Shown here: positions 1 to 6,500 of the stretch, piece by piece | How the letters are laid out: the number at the start of each line of letters is the position of its first letter | Position numbering within the stretch: position 1 is the stretch's first letter | From: Candidatus Bipolaricaulota bacterium | Lineage (GTDB): Bacteria; Bipolaricaulota; Bipolaricaulia; UBA7950; UBA9294 | Assembly: GCA_003979035.1 (NCBI GenBank) | Contig: RXOA01000036.1 | Span: forward strand, 1 to 7,844 | Direction: 5' to 3' | Length of the DNA: 7,844 nt | Position numbers and translations under genes: made by a program | The notes under the pieces: model-generated | Databases searched by the model: none | Seen by the model: only the letters and a program-made list of their open reading frames with translations | Told to the model about the DNA's origin: nothing

Positions 1-1
1 G

Positions 2-424
2 TGGACGGTCACCGACGACTGCGACAACGACATCACCTGCCAGCAGACGATCACCGTCGATGACACGACCGATCCGGTGATCACCACGTGTCCGCCCAAT
101 ATCAGCGTGTGCAATGAGGAAGGCTACTGCTCGGCAGTCGTAGATCCCGGCGCTCCATCCGCAAGTGACAACTGCGACACCGACCTGACGATCACCGGAA
201 CGCGCAGCGACGGTCTGTTGTTGACGGCTCGCTATCCCTGTGGAACGACCACCATCACGTGGACGGCCACCGACGACTGCAGCAACAGCGTGTCGTGCGT
301 CCAAACAATCGAAGTCCGCGATTGTGAGCCGCCGGTGATCAGCTGGTGGACCAAGTCGTTCCTGAACGCGTACGCGAGGACCCCGATGTTGCCGTGGGTC
401 TCTGTGAACCGGGGGGTGATGTGA
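2..424 (+). CDS. HYR-repeat secreted protein, C-terminal fragment (5' end outside window)
   Basis: The open frame enters from the left edge (first complete codon at 2) and ends at TGA 422-424, giving 140 visible residues. It opens with the end of one HYR (hyalin repeat) unit (WTVTDDCDNDITC) and then has a complete unit from about 62 to 335, with DPVITTCPP, VVDPGAPSASDNC, ITGTRSDG and TTITWTATDDCSNSVSC. HYR units are Ig-like extracellular adhesion modules; the paired Cys are typical. A further unit seems to begin (DCEPPVI, about 321-341), but the protein then runs into some 27 residues unlike any HYR sequence (SWWTKSFLNAYARTP...) and stops. The C-terminal cassette carried by the next two genes is absent. 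The gene may be truncated or deleted at its 3' end, or the tail may be genuine. It lies 37 bases upstream of gene 2 and may be co-transcribed with it. Its HYR unit closely resembles the one in gene 2. Confidence 0.8.
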   Translation, partial: WTVTDDCDNDITCQQTITVDDTTDPVITTCPPNISVCNEEGYCSAVVDPGAPSASDNCDTDLTITGTRSDGLLLTARYPCGTTTITWTATDDCSNSVSCVQTIEVRDCEPPVISWWTKSFLNAYARTPMLPWVSVNRGVM

Positions 425-447
425 CATGTTGCCAGTGCCTCGGATGC

Positions 448-454
448 AAGGGAG
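448..454 (+). promoter_or_regulatory. Ribosome binding site of gene 2
   Basis: AAGGGAG contains the GGAG core and lies 7 bases before ATG 462. It decides the start: the in-frame ATG at 426 has no comparable site, whereas 462 begins directly with a signal peptide. The context GAGAAAATCGATG resembles GAGAGATCGATG at gene 3. Confidence 0.7.
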
Positions 455-461
455 AAAATCG

Positions 462-2780
462 ATGGGCCGGTGCAAGGTTCTCGTCATTGCGATCACGTTC
501 TTGGCAATCGCCGCCGCCTGCGCCTGTGCTGAGACACCGACGCCTGCCGTGCCCGCCACAGCCGACATACGACCTCCGGCAATTCGTGTGGAACCTCGCC
601 TTCGCCCCTTGGATCTCTCGGGCGGTGGCGCCGTCAACGGGAACTGCCAAGCAACGGTCACCTTCCAAGCAACGATCACCGACAACTGCTGCATCCAGAC
701 GGAAAGCGTCACCGTGGACGTCGTTGAGATCACGGGGAATGGCTCGTTGAGCAACCTCACGGTCACCAAGACCCACGGTGCTCATCCGCCGGAAGGAGAA
801 AGAGTCACCGTCAACGGCAGTGTGCTGGTCACTCTCACAGGATCCGGATGCGCGGCGACGGTTCAAGTGACGATCCATGCCACCGATTGCTCGGGGAACG
901 CTGCTTCCCCTGTGGTGTGGACCCGGGATGTCGTTGATCTGACGCCCCCCGAGATCACCTGCTCCGGGCTGATCCAGCGGCAGAGCGATGTGTTCGATCC
1001 CTGTCAAGCCGTGGTTGATCCTGGCCAGGCAACGGCGACCGATCTGTGCACGCCCGATGAGCAGATCGTCATCACCGGCACGAGAAGCGACGGCAAGCCA
1101 CCGAACGATCCTTACCTCTGTGGAGCCACAATCATCACGTGGACGGCTACCGACATCTGCGGGAACACCTCCTCTTGCGAGCAGCGGATCGAGATCCTCC
1201 CGATCGATCCGGAGGACTGGTTCGGATCGATCACCGTCAGCAAGGAGGTGAAACCGGACGATGGCTCCGAGTGGACGATGACGGTCAATGGAGAGGACCC
1301 CCAAACCCTTGTCGATGGTGGAGCCCACACGTACGCGCCGCTGGAGCCCGGCATCTACACCGTGACCGAGGACGGTCCCGGCGGCTACTCTGCGTTGGTC
1401 ACCGCAGGAGCCGACGGTGGCATCGCCGCCACCAGCATCACCATCAGCCTGTTGCCCGGTGAGCACAAGACCGTCGACTTCATGAACTCCCGCCGCATCC
1501 CCGGCGGAACTCCGTCGACAGGGTGCTACAACAACAACCCGATCACCAACGCCGGACCGAACCGCCTTGGGGTCGTCGGTGAACGGATCACCCTGGACGG
1601 ATCGGCTTCGTACGATCCGGATGAGGATCTGCCGGCACACTTCCCGGGATCGGCCAACATCTCCCCGATGTACCGTCACCAGCCGCGGGAGACTCTGCAG
1701 TTCCATTGGACGTTCGCCACGCATCATTTTGAGTGCGGCCGATGCGTCCTGTGTATCCCGGGCGGGAGCTCCGTACTTCGAAGCATCCAGGACTTCGACA
1801 CCGAGTTTCCTAGCTTCGTGCCCGACCTGCCTGGGCAGTACGTGCTGGTGCTCACGGTGACCGATGAATACGGCGCATCGGTCATGGATGAGATCTGCGT
1901 CACCGCGGGCCTCCCAGACACTGCTGAGACGAGACGCTTCTCGAGCGGATGGCACTTGGTCTCGATTCCCGTGCTGCCTGCGGAGACGGAACTCGAGTCG
2001 CAGCCCGCCGGCGGCGGGGGAGCGGCTGATGCGAGGATCTTCGGATACGCCGGCGCCTACGTCTTGCGTGATGCGCTGCAAACCGGCGACGGATACTGGA
2101 TGTACACACGCAGTCCGCTTGATCTTCATGTATCCGGTCTATCCATCGCCGATGCTTTCACCTTCCACCTGCCTACCTCCGGCTGGCATCTGATCGGCAC
2201 TCCATTTGCGGCACGGTGGGAGGATACGATCATCGAGCACGCCGGGTTCACCTGGCACACGACTGAGGCGGCGCGGCGGGGGATCTTCGAGAACTTCGCC
2301 ATCGGCACGGCTCCCGACGGAAGCTATACCCAAGTGGAGGTTCTCCTGCCCTGGAACGGATACTGGGTCTACGCTCACGTGGACGATGTTCTCCTGCACT
2401 TCTCCGAGACGGCGGAGACACCTCCCGTCTTGTTCTGGACCGCTCCGCCCGCGGGGTTCGATCCTCCCAGTGCTCCACGCCTTTCCGTGTTGAACTCCCT
2501 GGTCACCGTCTCCCCCAATCCAGCGCGCTTCGAACCGATTGTGTTCCTCGTGGACGGACTCGTCATGGTCGACGGGATGCGCGTGCAGGTCTTCGACCCG
2601 GCCGGCCATCGCGTGTGGGAAGACACGACATCGGGCCAGGAGATCGTGTGGGACGGCGTCCGTTCGGATGGGCGCGAGGCAGCGCGAGGGGCGTACATCT
2701 ACGTCATCGAGGTTCTCTCCGACAGTGCGTGGTCTGTCGTTGACAAAGATGTGCTGGTGCTCGCTCCACGTGGAGTCTGA
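462..2780 (+). CDS. Secreted multi-domain surface protein (HYR, prealbumin-like, PKD, FlgD-Ig-like C-terminus)
   Basis: The product has 772 residues. Residues 1-23 look like a signal peptide (MGRCKVLVIAITFLAIAAACACA) with likely cleavage at ACA|E. Residues 24-161 are Ig-like with a DNC motif. Residues 162-245 form a HYR unit (PPEITC, ITGTRSDG, IITWTATDICGN). Residues 254-345 form a SpaA/CnaB-type prealbumin-like domain with Lys261, Glu303 and Asn342 at the places used for isopeptide bonds in that family. Residues 355-483 are a PKD-like domain (DGSASYDPDED ... YVLVLTVTDEYGAS) with an insert. Residues 496-637 hold two GWHL...GYW modules. Residues 683-772 are a FlgD-Ig/type IX sorting-like module (VSPNPARF ... 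VQVFDPAGHRVWE ... ARGAYIY). No catalytic motif is seen; an adhesive or structural cell-surface role is inferred. From 1221 to the end it is paralogous to gene 3. Start 462 was chosen for its RBS and signal peptide. No promoter of its own is visible, so it may be read through from gene 1. Confidence 0.9.
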   Translation: MGRCKVLVIAITFLAIAAACACAETPTPAVPATADIRPPAIRVEPRLRPLDLSGGGAVNGNCQATVTFQATITDNCCIQTESVTVDVVEITGNGSLSNLTVTKTHGAHPPEGERVTVNGSVLVTLTGSGCAATVQVTIHATDCSGNAASPVVWTRDVVDLTPPEITCSGLIQRQSDVFDPCQAVVDPGQATATDLCTPDEQIVITGTRSDGKPPNDPYLCGATIITWTATDICGNTSSCEQRIEILPIDPEDWFGSITVSKEVKPDDGSEWTMTVNGEDPQTLVDGGAHTYAPLEPGIYTVTEDGPGGYSALVTAGADGGIAATSITISLLPGEHKTVDFMNSRRIPGGTPSTGCYNNNPITNAGPNRLGVVGERITLDGSASYDPDEDLPAHFPGSANISPMYRHQPRETLQFHWTFATHHFECGRCVLCIPGGSSVLRSIQDFDTEFPSFVPDLPGQYVLVLTVTDEYGASVMDEICVTAGLPDTAETRRFSSGWHLVSIPVLPAETELESQPAGGGGAADARIFGYAGAYVLRDALQTGDGYWMYTRSPLDLHVSGLSIADAFTFHLPTSGWHLIGTPFAARWEDTIIEHAGFTWHTTEAARRGIFENFAIGTAPDGSYTQVEVLLPWNGYWVYAHVDDVLLHFSETAETPPVLFWTAPPAGFDPPSAPRLSVLNSLVTVSPNPARFEPIVFLVDGLVMVDGMRVQVFDPAGHRVWEDTTSGQEIVWDGVRSDGREAARGAYIYVIEVLSDSAWSVVDKDVLVLAPRGV
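1221..2780 (+). repeat. Paralogous C-terminal cassette, copy 1
   Basis: This segment encodes prealbumin-like domain, PKD, two GWHL modules and C-terminal module, in the same order as 5691-7274. Landmarks shared at protein level include FGSITV, GCYNNNPI, MYRHQPRETL, FDTEF, GWHLIGTPF, LLPWNGYWVY and LFWTAPPA. Short DNA blocks are still identical (for example TGCTACAACAACAACCC), but the copies have diverged substantially, so this is an old duplication. Confidence 0.85.
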
Positions 2781-2910
2781 TCCACCTGCGCCCGAAGCGT
2801 CCGACAAGGCGACATTGGACCCCGTGAGAGTCGGCAAAGCGCGACGCGTCGCTTCTCGCGTTTCCCGCGATCTCCGGGATGTTGCGTTCGAAACGTGAGA
2901 CAACTGCCCA
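2781..2910 (+). other. Gene-free spacer after gene 2
   Basis: I see no gene here. It contains a 12-base perfect palindrome, GCGACGCGTCGC (2841-2852), and the small overlapping hairpins 2856-2870 and 2863-2879. The end of the gene 2 transcript probably lies in this interval. Confidence 0.4.
2863..2879 (+). terminator. Possible weak terminator hairpin after gene 2
   Basis: TCCCG (2863-2867) pairs with CGGGA (2875-2879) across a 7-base loop, about 85 bases after the gene 2 stop. There is no proper T-tract, only TGTTGCGTTCG. A competing stem TCGCG/CGCGA (2856-2870) overlaps it. This is a weak candidate; Rho-dependent ending is equally possible. Confidence 0.2.
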
Positions 2911-2939
2911 TTGATCATTCCTGTGTTTGATCCTATAGT
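2911..2939 (+). promoter_or_regulatory. Sigma70-type promoter for the riboswitch/gene 3 transcript
   Basis: TTGATC (2911-2916) and TATAGT (2934-2939) are separated by exactly 17 bases, each one or two changes from the TTGACA/TATAAT consensus. Expected transcription start is near 2946-2947, about 37 bases before the riboswitch P1 helix. A second TTGATC lies in the spacer (2927-2932). A small hairpin GTAGCG/CGCTAC (2950-2967) would form at the very 5' end of the transcript. The local AT content is higher than in the surrounding DNA. Confidence 0.7.
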
Positions 2940-2982
2940 CACTGTAGTTGTAGCGCCGATTCGCTACGGATGATTGCGATGC

Positions 2983-3065
2983 TCTCTGAAAAGGGCAAAG
3001 CTGTCGAAAGACAGCGACGCAAAGCCACGGGCCGCAGCTTCTTCCGGTCGCCGGGTTCCCAGAGA
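2983..3065 (+). promoter_or_regulatory. Cyclic-di-GMP-I riboswitch (GEMM-I)
   Basis: The aptamer consensus is visible in order. Closing helix P1 is TCTCTG (2983-2988) with CAGAGA (3060-3065). GGGCAAA (2993-2999) comes next. A perfect 6-bp hairpin follows, GCTGTC-GAAA-GACAGC (3000-3015), whose GNRA tetraloop normally docks into the neighbouring helix. Then come the nearly invariant GACGCAAAGCC (3016-3026), a second arm ACGGGCC...GGTCGCC, and the GGGTT-CCC closure (3053-3060). By alignment with the Vibrio cholerae Vc2 aptamer from memory, the ligand-contacting bases G20, A47 and C92 correspond to G2995, A3022 and C3059, all present. The family binds c-di-GMP and controls motility, pilus and adhesion genes in cis. 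Here it is downstream of a good promoter and upstream of gene 3 on the same strand. Whether it switches transcription or translation on or off is not evident. Confidence 0.93.
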
Positions 3066-3120
3066 CGAAGGGACGGACACGGTGGAAGCGACGGCAACAG
3101 AAGCTCAACGACATCTTCGA

Positions 3121-3149
3121 AGGCGAGATCCCTGGTTCACATCTCGTTT
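3121..3149 (+). other. Leader hairpin 1
   Basis: AGGCGAGAT (3121-3129) pairs with ATCTCGTTT (3141-3149), seven Watson-Crick pairs plus two G-U pairs, with an 11-base loop. It lies 55 bases after the riboswitch and directly before the C-rich tract. No T-run follows, so it is not a standard intrinsic terminator. Confidence 0.4.
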
Positions 3150-3155
3150 CGATGA

Positions 3156-3190
3156 CCCATCTACCCCTCACCTCGTGCTCCCACTCGACC
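3156..3190 (+). promoter_or_regulatory. C-rich, G-poor tract, possible Rho-loading (rut-like) site
   Basis: By direct count, 20 of these 35 bases are C and 3 are G, in a region otherwise balanced or G-rich. An unstructured C-rich RNA after an untranslated leader is the kind of sequence Rho prefers, so this could serve the upstream c-di-GMP riboswitch as an expression platform. This is inference from composition and position only. Confidence 0.25.
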
Positions 3191-3285
3191 AGGACGATTC
3201 CTGGCTCCGGTTCACCCCTTCACGGGCCTGCCAAGGCAAGACGCATCCTCCAGGACGGACGGCAAGGCTGTGTGTTGGTTCGGGA

Positions 3286-3315
3286 GATCGACAGCCGGGT
3301 CAGTCCGTGTCGATC
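3286..3315 (+). other. Leader hairpin 2
   Basis: GATCGACA (3286-3293) pairs perfectly with TGTCGATC (3308-3315). The stem continues after a two-base bulge with CGG (3296-3298) and CCG (3305-3307), closing a 6-base loop. It has 11 pairs in all and could be part of a leader RNA structure. Confidence 0.45.
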
Positions 3316-3423
3316 GACTCGTCCAGGGAACGATAGAAGCCGCGCAAGGTTTGACGGCACAGGGATCGGGTGAGCGGAGTGGATGCAATGCGATCGATGA
3401 ACCCTTCCGAGAGCGCCGAAGGC

Positions 3424-3451
3424 GTGCGCGTTTCAGGTCCGAAACGCGCAC
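3424..3451 (+). other. Leader hairpin 3 (perfect 11-bp stem)
   Basis: GTGCGCGTTTC (3424-3434) and GAAACGCGCAC (3441-3451) are perfect reverse complements around the loop AGGTCC. A smaller stem CCTTC/GAAGG (3403-3422) abuts its 5' side. It ends 115 bases before the gene 3 start and has no following T-run. It is the strongest simple hairpin in the leader and may be a structural or protein-binding element. Confidence 0.5.
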
Positions 3452-3549
3452 AGGCTTCGGGACAAGCACCTTGCCGCGAGGTCGGCGGCCTACTGCATCG
3501 TCTCTCTTCTCCGAACGCCATCCGGCCCACCTCCTGGGCGAAAGGAAGC

Positions 3550-3560
3550 GGAGGAAGGAG
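3550..3560 (+). promoter_or_regulatory. Ribosome binding site of gene 3
   Basis: GGAGGAAGGAG provides AAGGAG ending 6 bases before ATG 3567. It is strong and well spaced, and fixes the start there even though the frame stays open upstream to 3270. Confidence 0.85.
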
Positions 3561-3566
3561 AGATCG

Positions 3567-6500
3567 ATGTTGCGACGAGTGGCTGTTGCTGCGTCCTTGG
3601 CAATCCTGCTCATTCTGACCGCAGCAGCGGGCCTGGCACAGACGTGGCCCGAGTGTTTGACCGGCTGCACCGCCAAGGATGTGGAGGTCCTGGGGGCGTA
3701 CCTGGCCGACGCGGCGAGCGGTTGTGACGTTCAGTTGCTGATCCAAGCGAAGCGCCAGAATACCTATTGCATCGTCCTGAGCTGCACGGTGGAATACACG
3801 GACACCGGCGGCACGCCCCAAACCGAATCGGTCGTGTACACCGTCGACTACCTCGCCGGAGGAATCCAGGACCTGACCATCGCCAACGTGGATTGTCTGG
3901 GCGGCACGGGTGTCTCGGTCACGGATATCTACATCGCCTGGTCGCCCAACGATCAGACCTGCGAGGAAGATTGCACGGACTACGGACCGGGATCGAAATG
4001 CAACGGAACCACGCCGGATCTCCCGGCGCTCACCGGCGGAGACATCCTCGTGATCAAGGATGCTGTACCGGACTATCCGGCATCGTTCGGCTTCTCCTCG
4101 GCGACGTTGTCTCCGTCCGCGTTCACCCTGATCGATGACGGCACGGGCGGCAACACGCAGGAGTTCAGCGATGTCGCCGACGGCACCTACATCATCTACG
4201 AGAGCTCCCTTCCTTCGGGCTGGAGCCTGGAGAACATCTCGGTGATCGGGACGGCAGTGGTCACATTCGGTTCCGGGACCAACTACACACGATCGAGCTT
4301 CAACGCCAGCCGAGGTGACGACGGCGTACGAATCGTCATCGACGAGGCGTCGGACTTCGCCGTGATCACCTTCGAGAACTCCATCGATGCAGGCACGCTC
4401 ACGGTGACCAAGTACGAGGATCTCAACCGAAACGGCGCGAGGGACACGTCTCCCTCGTTGGAACCCGTGCTTGCCGGATGGACGATCGAAGTGTACCAGG
4501 GAACGGGATGCGACGGGCCGAACACGTTGGTTGCCTCCGGAACCACGGCCGCGGACGGGACGATCAGCTTCGAGCTTCCCGTGGGCACGTACTACGTCAC
4601 CGAGCAGCTTCCGACGGGTTGGATCAACACCCAACCGGGAACCACCCCTCCATGTGCAACCGCGGTGATCACTGAAGGAGCCCAGAGCAACGTCTTGTTC
4701 GGGAACGCGGAACAGCCCGGATCGATCACCGTTCACAAGTACAACGACCTCAACGGGAACGGGTCCGATGATACGGAGCCGGCGCTCGAAGGGTGGACGA
4801 TTACGTTGCACTCGGAATCCGGTTGCCAAACCACCGAGATCGCATCCGCCGTCACCGATGCCTCCGGGAATGTCACCTTCAGCAGCCTGACCCCAGGCAC
4901 CTACTACGTCAGCGAAACCCTCCAAGCCGGCTGGCAGAACACCGAGCCGGGAACCGGATCGACCGCTCCGTGCGTCGAGGTGACACTCTCGCCGGGAGGT
5001 TCGCCATCCGTCGGGCTCGGCAACCGGCAGATCCCCGGCTCGATCTCCGTTCACAAGTACGAAGACATCAACGGGAACGGATCCGATGAAACGGAACCTT
5101 CGCTCGAAGGCTGGACGATCAACCTCTATTCCGCTCCCGGATGCAGCGGTACACCCATCGCGTCGTCAGCCACCGATTCAAGCGGGAACGTCACATTCTC
5201 CAGCCTTTCGCCGGGCACCTACTACATCAGCGAGACGCTTCAGGCCGGATGGCAGAACACCGATCCCGGAACGTCCCCGCCATGCGTCGAGGTGACGCTG
5301 TCCGCAGAGGGGAGCCCAGCCGTCGACCTCGGGAACCGCCAGCTTCCCGGAGCGATCACGATCCAGAAGGTGACACTCACCTCGACAACGGAACTCTTCA
5401 CGTTCAACCACGATGATATCGGAGGACAGACCACGTTCGATCTGGGCAGCGGTGACACGGAAGTTTTCGGCTCCGTTGCGCCAGGCACCTACGTGTTCAC
5501 CGAGCAAGCTTTGGCTGGCTGGTCGATCTTCGATATCTCGAAGCAGAGCGGCGATGCCACGGTCCGATTCGGCAGTTCCGGTTCGTTCCACGATACATAT
5601 CAACCAGGCGATAGCCAGGTGGAGATCGTCGTCGGGGCCAACCAGTCCGCGCTGATTGTGTTTACGAACGAGCAGAGCCAGCAAGATCAGTTTGGATCGA
5701 TCACGGTGACCAAGGACGTGGTTCCGAACGATGCCTCGCTCTGGACCATCACGCTCGACGGCGCCAATCCGCAGACGCTTGCCGATGGTGGTTCGTTCAC
5801 GTACGCACAGCTGACGCCGGGGACATACACCGTGGCCGAAGCCGGACCCCCGGGCTACAATCCGCTCGTCACCGTGGGAAGCGACGGGGGAACCGCAAGT
5901 ACCGGGATAGTGGTCAGCATCGGCCCAGGAGAGAACAAGACGGTCGCATTCACCAACACTCTTCGTTCTCAGGGCGATGACGGCTGGGGGGGGGGCGGAG
6001 GAGGAGGCACATCCAGCGGCTGCTACAACAACAACCCCATCCCCAATGCCGGGCCGGACCAGGTCGGATGTGTCGGCGAGCGAATCTGTCTTGACGGCTC
6101 CGCTTCGTACGACCCCGACGAGAATCTGCCCGAGAACTTCCCCGGCTCGGCGAACGTTTCGCCGATGTACCGGCATCAGCCGCGAGAAACCCTCCGCTTC
6201 AGCTGGACGTTCGCCATCCATCATTACGAAAACGGCCGTGCCGTTTTGGATGTGCCGCGCGGCAGCCGCGTGTTGGCAACGATCGAGGGGTTCGATACGG
6301 AGTTCCCCTGTTTTTCGCCGGATCTGCCGGGAAGGTATGTGCTGGTCTTGACCGTCACCGACGACTACGGCGCATCGCTGATGGACCAGGTCACCGTGGC
6401 CGTAGAAGACTGCGATCACTTGGTGACGCGCCGGTTCCCGACCGGATGGCAACTTGTATCCGCCCCCCTCCATCCGGCGGATACGTCCGTCGGAACGTTG

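Larger units (their letters stand above)
3066..3566 (+). other. Long structured leader between riboswitch and gene 3
   Basis: These roughly 500 bases contain no coding region I can support. Short open frames here lack ribosome binding sites and give Arg/Ser/Pro-rich translations typical of chance frames in GC-rich DNA. The interval has three clear hairpins (3121-3149, 3286-3315, 3424-3451) and a C-rich, G-poor tract (3156-3190). It is most simply a 5' untranslated leader carrying the riboswitch expression platform, although an unrecognised structured RNA is possible. Confidence 0.55.

Noticed and set aside
426..461. Earlier ATG for gene 2 at 426
   Set aside because: It has no good RBS and would put 12 residues ahead of a normal signal peptide; 462 has GGAG at 7 bases.
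501..530. Lipoprotein signal in gene 2 (Cys20 after IAAA)
   Set aside because: The -3 position is Ala rather than Leu and a standard ACA|E cleavage site follows; not excluded but less likely.
339..2129. Long - strand open frame of 596 codons opposite gene 2, and similar ones at 3300-5054 and 5178-6659
   Set aside because: They are antisense shadows of well-supported genes; translations are Arg/Gly/Asp-rich low-complexity without domains, as expected in GC-rich DNA.
3221..3280. Possible second GEMM aptamer (GGCAAGACGCA...GGCAAGGC)
   Set aside because: The fragments resemble pieces of the consensus, but there is no GGGCAAA, no GNRA-capped hairpin and no GCAAAGCC.
3152..3373. Small open frames in the gene 3 leader (also 2974-3336 and 3370-3618)
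   Set aside because: No ribosome binding site, atypical composition, and the first overlaps or follows structured RNA; the last runs into gene 3 in another frame.
3351..3380. Second promoter with TTGACG at 3351
   Set aside because: No -10 box at 16-18 bases downstream; the sequence there is GC-rich.
3270..3566. Upstream extension of gene 3 to a GTG at 3270
   Set aside because: The extra 99 residues are Arg-rich with no domain, and the strong RBS plus signal peptide place the start at 3567.
3050..3566. Group I intron behind the c-di-GMP aptamer, as known in Clostridioides difficile
   Set aside because: I could not find a convincing P3-P7 core; AGAGACGAAG at 3061 is only a partial likeness and is better explained as the P1 strand of the riboswitch.
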